A DNA stretch of 49,410 bases, from positions 1 to 49,410 of the IMG/VR virus record IMGVR_UViG_3300050821_004061; one strand, 5' to 3'. A model generated the notes under the pieces. It was not told the origin of the DNA. It worked only from the letters and a program-made list of their open reading frames with translations, and searched no databases. The position numbers were made by a program, and so were the translations under genes. This DNA is from a virus. Every line of letters starts with the position of its first letter. The first letter of the stretch is position 1. This document shows positions 22,774 to 31,434 of the stretch, in pieces.

Positions 22774-24539
22774 AACGACTTGCACTTTTATTGTGCTTTA
22801 TTGCGGGTGTGGCGCTAGCACAGACTGGCGCTAGGACACCACAGGTCAATGATGTTTTCACGTATTTCGGCCCAACGATAGGTGGCGATTGGGGACCGCC
22901 GCCCGGGAATGCAGCTGGCCCAATTATTCCTGACAACGCTACGCTCAAAACATATGCTACCACGCAGTACACATATGTAACGCGACAATCATTCTCATCA
23001 ACCGTTTACGCCCCACCACTGGCATATATTGCAAGTGGAAGTCCATGCGTATTGAACGCCGGCGCGGGCGACAATGGGAGTCAAGTACTATCGGCTGACG
23101 GCAAGTGCTGGCTCGCACGTTTTCCAAAAGGTCCAACTGATGCGCGTGAGTGGGGAACCGTCGCCGATAGTGGTGTAACAGATAATACTGCTGCAATTAA
23201 TGCGTGTCTCGCTTACGCGGCGACGATTCAAGTTGAGTGTTTATTACCGGGGACACCGGGTAATTCTTGGATTAAATCGGGCGGGATCATTGTACCACCA
23301 GGTCTGTCGGCGACATTTGCCGATGGCGGGCGCACTGGCTTAAGAGGGCAGGGACAAAACCAGACACTCATTAAGAGTACTGTTACCGGTACAAATTGTG
23401 CTATCACGTATTCATTTACTTACGGAGTTAATGGCGAGGGGTATACGGGCGGCGATTTCCAAATCATTGGTACTGACGTCGGCTACGGTATTTGCACAAC
23501 CGGCCTCACGTCTGGTACATTCAAGGACTTTATGATACAACATTTTACGATCGGTTTATACGCACTTGATACTATCCGTCTCCATCTCGAAAATCCTACG
23601 TTTGTATTTAATGGACAGCATATTGCTGCGGCAAGTGCCAGTAATTCACATCCAAATCAGTGGGTTATTATTAATCCAAAAGTAAGCGGCTCCACAAACG
23701 ATGGATTTATATTCACGAATGCTGCCGACATTGATATCTATGGCGGGGATTTCGAGTCAAATAATCAATCAAATAATCCTGGGCACGCTACTATCTTTAT
23801 GAATGGCGCACCAAGTGAGGGCAAAAAAGGTTTATCTATATTCGGCGGTTATTACTCTGCAAACGGCGGGGACGCCGATTTCCTCTTCCTTCAAAATAAT
23901 GGAGAGAACGCTGGTACACATGGTATCTATGGCGCCGAGGTACAACGCAGTAACGCCACAACTTTCACGACGAATAATGTTCGTGTCGTAAATAATGGAA
24001 CTAATCTCACCACGATCGCACTCTACGGTAATTCGTTTGGTGCCTTTAACACATATGTGCAAAGTGCCCTGCGCCCAGATATAGGTATTGGAACGCCAGC
24101 ACACGCGGTTATTGTCGGGGCAGAATCGAATTATTTTCAGCCTGGAGTTGATGCACCTGGGCCACTCATTGTCGATAATACTGTCCCGGCGACTTGGACA
24201 CCTGTTGATGCAAGTGGTGCCGGCCTCACGTTCACTTCAGTAAGTGCAGTTTACACGCGGAAAAATAACGTTATAACTGCGTCGTTTTCTCTTACATTCC
24301 CAACTACTGCGAGTGCAACTCCGATTCTTATAGGCGGCCTTCCAGTCCCTGTTCCAACACCGTACGGTTCCTCAGTTAATGTCCTTTCGTGCTCTGGTAC
24401 AGCACTGTTACTGGTAGGCATAGCACAAGTGGGTTCCAGTAATTTCTCAATTGCTACATCAAGCGCAGGTAGTGCTGTACAGAATACGACGTTACAAAAT
24501 CTAATCGTCCGTGGAACAATTATTTATCCGGCGTCGTAA
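22770..24539 (+). CDS. Beta-helix tail spike with signal peptide, tail cassette gene 7
   Basis: 589 residues. Signal peptide KRLALLLCFIAGVALA, cut before QTGAR. Residues about 130-150 (DAREWGTVADSGVTDNTAAI) are the entry segment of pectate-lyase-3-type beta-helix spikes; long runs of Asn/Gly-rich strands follow (IDIYGGDFESNNQ, ...GLSIFGGYYSANGG). The last 120 residues are a beta-sandwich cap (ITASFSLTFPTTASATPILI). Probable polysaccharide depolymerase or receptor-binding spike; no catalytic residues claimed. Confidence 0.83.
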   Translation: MKRLALLLCFIAGVALAQTGARTPQVNDVFTYFGPTIGGDWGPPPGNAAGPIIPDNATLKTYATTQYTYVTRQSFSSTVYAPPLAYIASGSPCVLNAGAGDNGSQVLSADGKCWLARFPKGPTDAREWGTVADSGVTDNTAAINACLAYAATIQVECLLPGTPGNSWIKSGGIIVPPGLSATFADGGRTGLRGQGQNQTLIKSTVTGTNCAITYSFTYGVNGEGYTGGDFQIIGTDVGYGICTTGLTSGTFKDFMIQHFTIGLYALDTIRLHLENPTFVFNGQHIAAASASNSHPNQWVIINPKVSGSTNDGFIFTNAADIDIYGGDFESNNQSNNPGHATIFMNGAPSEGKKGLSIFGGYYSANGGDADFLFLQNNGENAGTHGIYGAEVQRSNATTFTTNNVRVVNNGTNLTTIALYGNSFGAFNTYVQSALRPDIGIGTPAHAVIVGAESNYFQPGVDAPGPLIVDNTVPATWTPVDASGAGLTFTSVSAVYTRKNNVITASFSLTFPTTASATPILIGGLPVPVPTPYGSSVNVLSCSGTALLLVGIAQVGSSNFSIATSSAGSAVQNTTLQNLIVRGTIIYPAS

Positions 24540-25339
24540 TGGACTCAACCACAATCTGTAATATGGCGCTTGCAGAGATCGGTACGCGCTCGAAGATCAC
24601 ATCGCTGACGGATGGTAGCTCCGAAGCGAACGTGTGTAATTTATATTATACGAGCGTGAGGGATCAGGCGCTGCGGGCTGCGCGATGGAACTTTGCTAAA
24701 CACGTTGATACCGTAACACTATGGAAAGCGTTACCGGGAACACCGGAGAATCCGACGCCGGCGACTTTGACGGGTTGGCAGCGTACATATCCGCCGCCGC
24801 CGTGGCTTTATTCATACGCGCTTCCCACCGATTTCCTCTACGCCCGCTGCGTTATTCCGCAACCAGATATATCTACGTTATCCCCTCCGTTATATCCTGT
24901 CGCCGGCACGATGCTCTCACTCCCGCGAGTGATGCGAGTACCGTTTGGCGTATCTATCGACCATTATGATACAAGCGGAAATGTGCAGACGCCGCAGAAG
25001 AAGGTATTTTCCACTAACGCACAAGTGCCGCTTCTCGAATATACGTATCAATGTACCGACGAAAACTTGTTCGACAGTGAGTTCGTGATGACGATGGCGT
25101 TGGCGATGGCTGCTCGCCTCGCAATCGCTCTTATGTCCGACAAAGCGATGGCGCAACTCAAGGCGCAGACCGCGAATGAGTATATTGCGAACACACGAGC
25201 AATGGATGGAAATGAGGGATTGACGGTGCTTGATCACACGCCTGATTGGCTCCGAATTCGCGGCGTTTCATCACAGTATTACAATCCCGATTTTTGGTAT
25301 CCTTACGGTCCGTTATTCACGATGGGCGCTTATGCCTGA
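24539..25339 (+). CDS. Tail tubular protein A (gp11-like)
   Basis: 266 residues. ICNMALAEIGTRSKITSL, then CNLYYTSVRDQALRAARWNFA are hallmarks of the podoviral tail-tube A/adaptor family. A proline-rich loop and YALPTDFLYARCV follow. It forms the ring between portal and nozzle. TAATG coupling with the spike before it. Confidence 0.9.
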   Translation: MDSTTICNMALAEIGTRSKITSLTDGSSEANVCNLYYTSVRDQALRAARWNFAKHVDTVTLWKALPGTPENPTPATLTGWQRTYPPPPWLYSYALPTDFLYARCVIPQPDISTLSPPLYPVAGTMLSLPRVMRVPFGVSIDHYDTSGNVQTPQKKVFSTNAQVPLLEYTYQCTDENLFDSEFVMTMALAMAARLAIALMSDKAMAQLKAQTANEYIANTRAMDGNEGLTVLDHTPDWLRIRGVSSQYYNPDFWYPYGPLFTMGAYA

Positions 25340-27983
25340 TCTCCAACAAAATACACTCGCATCAGGAGAATTGTCGCCGCATCTCTATGGTCGGACCGAT
25401 CTTGCGAAATATCACTCCGGCCTTATGTTGATGAAGAACGTATTTGTTGATTATCGCGGCGGCGGCTCGTCGCGCCCCGGTACTCAATTCATCGGGTTCG
25501 CAGGCGGTAACAGTCCGTCGCGGCTCGCTCGCTTTGTTTTCTCTGCAACTCAAACATATATGTTGGTATTCTCTCATTTAGCATTACAATTCATTCGAAA
25601 TCCACTGACACCTGGGCATATTAACGGCTCTAACGCTGGCTTTATTTTGAGCGCTGGTGTTCCATATACGATTGCGACGCCGTATGTTGTCGGCGATTTA
25701 TCAAAACTGCGTATGTCGCAGTCAAACGATATAATGATTATTACGCATCCGAGTTACGCTCCCATGCAGTTAACTCGAATAACCGATACTAACTGGACGC
25801 TGACGGGACTCACGATTAACACCGCTACGCCGACGCCCGCTAATCTCGTCGCCTCGATTACCGGCCTTCCTGCAGGTTCAACTGATCCACAAAACACGAA
25901 TCATAGCTATGTGGTAACGGCAGTCGGCGTCGATGGGCAAGAGAGTCAACCGTCTGCGGCTGGGATCGTGACGGGAATTAATATTGCCGCGACACAAGGT
26001 ACAATAACGCTTCGCTGGGCGGCGGTCGCTAACGCACAATTCTATTTTGTATATAAAGCGATTTCAAGCCCCGGTGGTGTCCTCGTTGCGCCGTCAGCCT
26101 CATATGGTTTCGTTGGTACAGCCTATGGCCCCGAGTTCACCGACAGTAATATCATCGCTGATTTCTCGCAATCTCCACCCTCGAACCGTAACCCACTCGC
26201 GAATGGGCAAGTAATCGGATATACTATCTTAAATGGTGGTGCGACGTATCCTGTCGGCGCGACGACAGCTTCTATTACAGATCCCAACGGTGGTACAGCA
26301 CAAATCATTCCGGTATTAAATACTAATACAGCAGGTGGAACTGCTGCTGTAATCGGATTTATTATTCGGGTAGCTGGTCGTAATATAACGAATGGCGCCT
26401 CGATAGTGATAACAGGCGCTGGTGGCAGCGGATTCGTCGGCACCGTGACGACAACACCAGCTTCTGGCGCTGAACCAGCCGTTTCCACATATTTCCAACA
26501 GCGTCGCATCTTCGCGGGTGCTAACAATCGACCTCTCACGTTGATCGGTTCGCGCGTAGCGTATTACAATAATTTCGACGTATCGAATCCGGTGGTAGAC
26601 AGCGATGCGTATGAGTTCACTATCGCCGCACAAGAAGTTAATGTCATTCGACATATGGTTCCGATGCCGGGCGGCCTTGTCATATTTAATGACGGAGGTG
26701 TTGTTCAATTAACAGGTGGATCGTCGAATCCAAATAATCCCGCCGCCGTTACACCCTCATCCGCCGTAATCGTTCCACAGAGTTATTATGGTGCCGCTGA
26801 CATAACCCCTATTGTTATCAACTACGATATCTTATATGTTCAATCTGAGGGTCCTATCGTTCGTGATCTTTCATATAATTTCTTTGTCAACATTTACACT
26901 GGCACCGACCTTACATTAATGTCGAGCCATTTCTTTTATCCAAGAGTACTTATCGATTGGGCATATCAAGATACGCCAAACAAAATTATTTGGGCTGTTC
27001 GCGACGATGGTCTTTTACTCTCACTCACGTATCTTAAAGAACAAGAGATTTATGGTTGGGCGCAGCATCAAACCGCTGGACAAATACTCGATATAGAGAG
27101 TGTACGCGAGGGATCAACCGACGCTGTTTACTTTGTTGTGCTACGTAATGGAAATTATTGTATCGAGCGTTTGGCTGACCGTCAATATACTAATGTAGGT
27201 GATATTTTCTGTCTCGATGCTGCATTATTTACAGCAAAGACATTCCCGCCGACGACTCTTAATATGGATGGTACAGCATCCATTATGGGAAGTACGAACG
27301 TTCCTTTTACTACATCAGTAGCTACCTTTAGTGCTGGTGATGTTGGTAAACTCATCCGTGGTTACGGCGCTTACGGTTCCGCACTTATTACATCATTTAT
27401 TAATGCATTTCAAGTTAATTGTACTATAGCTGCGCCATTTGTAGTTTCGACTGGAACAGGAACATTATCGCTCCCGCAGAATAGTTGGTATACAGCACCA
27501 TTAGTTACTACGGTTTCTGGTCTCAGTCATTTAAATGGCTTGAGTGTTATGGCTACAGTAGACGGATTTACACAGGGACCATTTACTGTGGTTGGAGGCT
27601 CGGTTAATTTATCCACGGCTGGCTTCGACGTTCTTGTCGGCCTTCCATATCAATGTCAGATACAACAATTGCCGCCTGAAGATCAAACTATTTCGGCGCA
27701 AGCAAGTAAACGAAATCGAACAATAGCTACGACAGCCCGCGTGATGAATACGGGGTTGGGATTGAAATTTGGCTCATCATTTACTACTGCCACACGATTT
27801 CGTCCTGATGTCTCGTCTACGGACACACAATGGGTTACACCATATTCTGTCCCCGGCCTCGTAACTGGCGAGCAACGAATGCTTATCGATCCGGTATGGA
27901 ATACACAGGGCGGTGTCTGTCTCCAGATGGATGATCCGATGCCGTTCACCGTCCTCGCGTTGATTAACGAGATCGCAACATGA
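25332..27983 (+). CDS. Tail tubular protein B / nozzle (gp12-like)
   Basis: 883 residues from ATG 25332 (overlaps the previous gene by 8 bases; an upstream in-frame start is inside that gene). N-terminal QQNTLASGELSPHLYGRTDL, then GLMLMKNVFVDYRGGGSSRPG, is the conserved start of this family. Mid-protein has fibronectin-like and beta-strand repeats; MPMPGGLVIFNDGGVVQL is another family landmark. Forms the tail nozzle. The 26-27 kb stretch is visibly AT-richer than flanking genes. Confidence 0.88.
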   Translation: MPDLQQNTLASGELSPHLYGRTDLAKYHSGLMLMKNVFVDYRGGGSSRPGTQFIGFAGGNSPSRLARFVFSATQTYMLVFSHLALQFIRNPLTPGHINGSNAGFILSAGVPYTIATPYVVGDLSKLRMSQSNDIMIITHPSYAPMQLTRITDTNWTLTGLTINTATPTPANLVASITGLPAGSTDPQNTNHSYVVTAVGVDGQESQPSAAGIVTGINIAATQGTITLRWAAVANAQFYFVYKAISSPGGVLVAPSASYGFVGTAYGPEFTDSNIIADFSQSPPSNRNPLANGQVIGYTILNGGATYPVGATTASITDPNGGTAQIIPVLNTNTAGGTAAVIGFIIRVAGRNITNGASIVITGAGGSGFVGTVTTTPASGAEPAVSTYFQQRRIFAGANNRPLTLIGSRVAYYNNFDVSNPVVDSDAYEFTIAAQEVNVIRHMVPMPGGLVIFNDGGVVQLTGGSSNPNNPAAVTPSSAVIVPQSYYGAADITPIVINYDILYVQSEGPIVRDLSYNFFVNIYTGTDLTLMSSHFFYPRVLIDWAYQDTPNKIIWAVRDDGLLLSLTYLKEQEIYGWAQHQTAGQILDIESVREGSTDAVYFVVLRNGNYCIERLADRQYTNVGDIFCLDAALFTAKTFPPTTLNMDGTASIMGSTNVPFTTSVATFSAGDVGKLIRGYGAYGSALITSFINAFQVNCTIAAPFVVSTGTGTLSLPQNSWYTAPLVTTVSGLSHLNGLSVMATVDGFTQGPFTVVGGSVNLSTAGFDVLVGLPYQCQIQQLPPEDQTISAQASKRNRTIATTARVMNTGLGLKFGSSFTTATRFRPDVSSTDTQWVTPYSVPGLVTGEQRMLIDPVWNTQGGVCLQMDDPMPFTVLALINEIAT

Positions 27984-28432
27984 TCGTTTCGATCATCCCC
28001 GCCACGTTAGATCACGTTCCAATTATGCTGGCGACTTGCCGTGAGCGAGAACGTGCGGCCTACGAGGAGTTTACTCATAACCGCGCGCAAGAACACTTGT
28101 GTCAAATGATTCGGAATAGTGCGGAAGCGTGGACCGGCTTTATTGACGACGATCTCGTTTGTTTATTAATTATCTCTCGTGGATCGATTATCGGTGATTC
28201 GGTGACGGTGTGGCTCCATACCTGTGTGGCCGCCGACGAGCATCCATTGGTTTTCGTGCGGCACTCGCAGAAAATCCTTGCAAAATTGCGCGAACGGTAT
28301 CATTATATTTACGGTGTTGTGCAAGCGGATAATGAGCAATCGATGCGCTGGCTTCGTTGGCTCGGCTTCCAATTCGATCCGCCAGAAGTATTTAATGGGT
28401 ATTGGCTGCGTAAATTCTCGATGGTGTCTTGA
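27980..28432 (+). CDS. GNAT/DUF2833-like phage protein (gp13-like)
   Basis: 150 residues. The fold pattern (TCRERERAAYEEF, ... IISRGSIIGDSVTVWLHT, SMRWLRWLGFQFDPP) resembles the acetyltransferase-like proteins encoded after tail tube B in T7-type phages, where gp13 helps virion assembly. Catalysis is doubtful as the acetyl-CoA loop is not obvious. ATGA and TGATG overlaps. Confidence 0.72.
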   Translation: MIVSIIPATLDHVPIMLATCRERERAAYEEFTHNRAQEHLCQMIRNSAEAWTGFIDDDLVCLLIISRGSIIGDSVTVWLHTCVAADEHPLVFVRHSQKILAKLRERYHYIYGVVQADNEQSMRWLRWLGFQFDPPEVFNGYWLRKFSMVS

Positions 28433-29013
28433 TGCGCGTTGACGCCTGGGGACAATATCATTCCCCAAATATCTGCTTCCTCGATCCAGTATCGCTGGCG
28501 GTCGTCAGTATTGGATCGACCGTGTTGTCGGCGGGCGTCGGAGCTATCGGCGCGATACAACAGGGCAACGCGGCGGCTGCGTCCGCGAACTACCAAGCGC
28601 AAGTTGCGAAAAACAATCAAACGATTGCGGAACAGAATGCGACGTACTCGCGGCAGGCAGGACAAGCGGAGACCGAAGCTGAGGGGATGAAAACGGCCTC
28701 GATCGTCGGCGCAGCGGTTGCGGGACAGGGGGCTGCCGGCGTTGATCCGACGACCGGCTCGCCTGCCGACGTTGTGCGTGGTACTCGAGAAACTCGCCGG
28801 CTCGATACACTCAATATAGTGCAAAATGCAGAATTGCGTGCGCGGGGATTTGATATACAAGGATCGAACTTTGGAGCGCAGTCACATCTGGATCGGTTGA
28901 CCGCTTCGAATGCACAGACGGCGGGGTTATATGGTGCGGGGGCATCGTTACTCGGCGGCGCGTCGTCGGTAGCGACGAAGTGGCAGAAATATCAAACCGA
29001 GGGAATATTCTAA
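28432..29013 (+). CDS. Internal virion protein (gp14-like)
   Basis: 193 residues. A hydrophobic Gly/Ala segment (LAVVSIGSTVLSAGVGAIGAI) followed by a long Gln/Ala coiled coil (NYQAQVAKNNQTIAEQNATY) and the DVVRGTRETRRLDTLNI region is typical of the gp14-type core protein ejected first to form a pore in the outer membrane. Position before the transglycosylase agrees. Confidence 0.82.
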   Translation: MRVDAWGQYHSPNICFLDPVSLAVVSIGSTVLSAGVGAIGAIQQGNAAAASANYQAQVAKNNQTIAEQNATYSRQAGQAETEAEGMKTASIVGAAVAGQGAAGVDPTTGSPADVVRGTRETRRLDTLNIVQNAELRARGFDIQGSNFGAQSHLDRLTASNAQTAGLYGAGASLLGGASSVATKWQKYQTEGIF

Positions 29014-31434
29014 ATGCCACTTGTCACAGCGGCTGGATACCCCTCCCAAAACGTTCCGACCGTCTCGCCATCGCCAACTCCCGGCGCCGATTACCAAGAC
29101 ATTCGGTCGAGCCCGGACGCCTTTGGCGCCGCTGTAGGCCGTAGCGAATCGCACCTTGGCGAAACGTTTGGGCAAGCGGGTAATCAGTTTGAGGCGGTCG
29201 CACTCGAACAACAGCGGTTGACGAATCAGGTCGCCGCCGACAATGCCGCCAATTATACTATGAACCAAGCACAAACCATCTTGCATGGCGATCCAAACGT
29301 TCCCGGCGACGTTGGCTATTTCGGTAAACAGGGGAATGACGCGGTTAATGGTCGCAAGGACGCCTGGGATAATTTGAACAAGTCAATTAATGACGCACGT
29401 GCGAAGCTGACGAATCAGCGACAAATGTTGGAATTTGACCGACAGACACAACGGATGCGTGGTATCTGGCAAGGACAAATTGGTGCGCACTACGACCAGC
29501 AACTGCGGGTAGCCGCGCACGGAGCCGCTGTCGCACAGCAGCAACTCGGTTTGCAGGGTATGGCTTCGTCGGCGGCCAATCTTGATGAACAGGCATTTAA
29601 TGCGAATGTTGAGCAGGCAATGCGGGCGGGGATTAATGCGGTTAAAGTACGTGGCGGTGGACAGGAGGAAATCGATCTCGAATTGAATAAGGTGCGAGCG
29701 CAAGCGACACGGACTTGGGCACAATCGATGTCGCAGAAAGACCCACTTGGCGCTGACCAATTCCTTGAACATAACAAAGATGCGTTGCTGCCTGGCGAGT
29801 ACGATACGCTGAAACGGGAGTTTAGGGCGCGAGCGGAGAAACAACAGGCGACACAAGATGTCTACGGTGTACCACAGGGACAGAAGCGTGTTGATCCTAA
29901 TTTAATTAAAGGCGGTGCTGCATCGGGTAATATGTCGCTTGGTGATATGAAGGCTGCTGCAGTCCGCGCCGGCTTTACTGGTTCAGCTGTAGATATTATG
30001 GCTGCAACCGCGATGGCGGAGAGTGGTGGCAACCCAAACGCGGCGAATGAGATTGGTGAGCATTCATATGGTATTACGCAGATTAATGCTGATGCACATG
30101 GTCCCGAAGCGAAAGAAGCACTTGGTAATCCAGATAAAGCAATGCAGTTAGCATATAGAATTAGTAAAGGTGGCACGGATTTCTCACCATGGACCATGTA
30201 TCGAAATGGTAGTTATCAACAATATATGACAGCAGGCCACGCTTCGGCCACAGCTAATAATGATACGGGACTACGTGCCGAATATGATGCTGCAGTCGCG
30301 AGGCGTAAGGCTAATCCAGAACGTAATACAGGTCCTCGTGGGTCGGGACAAGAAGCAAACCTTGGTATGGAAAGTTTCGAGGACTGGCGGGCGCGTGTCC
30401 ATCCTGTTACAACGGTTGAACTAGCTTCGGCAACTGGTGCTACACCAAGTGCCAAACCACTCGATACTCTTGTTAATCGCCCACTACCACCGCGCGAACC
30501 GGAAGAAATACCAGATCAGCAGGTCCCCGGCCTCGCCCAAAAGATACAAGATCTTGCACAGAAGATACCTGTGGATGATCCAGACCGCTTTGCTCGCGCC
30601 GTAAAGTTACTGCGACAGGACGCAAATCGTGATTATGCTGATCAGCAACACCAGCTTAAATTGAAGCAAGAGGCCGATAAAGCCAATGATGAAAAGCTGA
30701 CGCTCGATTATTACCGCAAGTTGGGAACACCGGGCGGGCCGACGACGGCGCAAGTGCTCGCCGACACCCGCTTCCGTACTCCTGAGGCGGTAAAGAATGT
30801 CGTCGGTTTTATCGAGCGTGAGAATAAACAAGATCCGGCCGCCGAAGTGTCGAAGAATAATACACGCAATTTTTATTCTCGAATGACAGCGCCGGAGGAC
30901 GACCCGACCAAATTACGTAATATGCAAGAGGTTCATTCAGCGTATACGGCGGGAGATATAACGCGCCAAGACCACGATTGGCTTATTTCCCAAAACGATA
31001 AATTGGCGAAAGAGGGTGACGAATCGTTCAAAGAGTTTAAGGCACGAAAGATCCGATCTGTGCAAAATCAGATACTTGGGACGAGTGCGTTTTTACCACA
31101 GGGGGAACAGCGGCCTGCCGACCTCGCGCGTATGCAGGATTATCTCGATGCAGTTGACGCGAAGATTGAGGAATATAACGGCACGAATAAAAACAAGCGG
31201 GATTTATTTGATCCGAAGAAGCCGGGGAATGTTGTTGATAAAGAGTTCTTGAAAGAGTTTGCGCCGAAGGTCGGGGAGGCAGTACGGACTGGCGGCGCCC
31301 TTGATCTCTCAACGCCAGATAAGGTGGGAGCGGCACTGCGGGCAAATCGAATCTCGTATGACGCAGCGGTTAAGGCGTTGGAGGCACAAGGTATACCTCA
31401 TGAGTCGCGTGGACAACCGGCAGCGGTTCAATGA
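29014..31434 (+). CDS. Internal virion protein with lytic transglycosylase domain
   Basis: 806 residues. Residues about 320-400 form a soluble lytic transglycosylase-like domain: IMAATAMAESGGNPNA with catalytic Glu336, then HSYGITQINADAHGPEA, and FSPWTMYRNGSYQQY. Helical regions lie on both sides. In podoviruses such ejected proteins open the murein for DNA entry. The gene is well formed with GAGGGA upstream. In the absence of an evident free endolysin, it is the only clear murein-acting enzyme in the genome. Confidence 0.88.
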   Translation: MPLVTAAGYPSQNVPTVSPSPTPGADYQDIRSSPDAFGAAVGRSESHLGETFGQAGNQFEAVALEQQRLTNQVAADNAANYTMNQAQTILHGDPNVPGDVGYFGKQGNDAVNGRKDAWDNLNKSINDARAKLTNQRQMLEFDRQTQRMRGIWQGQIGAHYDQQLRVAAHGAAVAQQQLGLQGMASSAANLDEQAFNANVEQAMRAGINAVKVRGGGQEEIDLELNKVRAQATRTWAQSMSQKDPLGADQFLEHNKDALLPGEYDTLKREFRARAEKQQATQDVYGVPQGQKRVDPNLIKGGAASGNMSLGDMKAAAVRAGFTGSAVDIMAATAMAESGGNPNAANEIGEHSYGITQINADAHGPEAKEALGNPDKAMQLAYRISKGGTDFSPWTMYRNGSYQQYMTAGHASATANNDTGLRAEYDAAVARRKANPERNTGPRGSGQEANLGMESFEDWRARVHPVTTVELASATGATPSAKPLDTLVNRPLPPREPEEIPDQQVPGLAQKIQDLAQKIPVDDPDRFARAVKLLRQDANRDYADQQHQLKLKQEADKANDEKLTLDYYRKLGTPGGPTTAQVLADTRFRTPEAVKNVVGFIERENKQDPAAEVSKNNTRNFYSRMTAPEDDPTKLRNMQEVHSAYTAGDITRQDHDWLISQNDKLAKEGDESFKEFKARKIRSVQNQILGTSAFLPQGEQRPADLARMQDYLDAVDAKIEEYNGTNKNKRDLFDPKKPGNVVDKEFLKEFAPKVGEAVRTGGALDLSTPDKVGAALRANRISYDAAVKALEAQGIPHESRGQPAAVQ

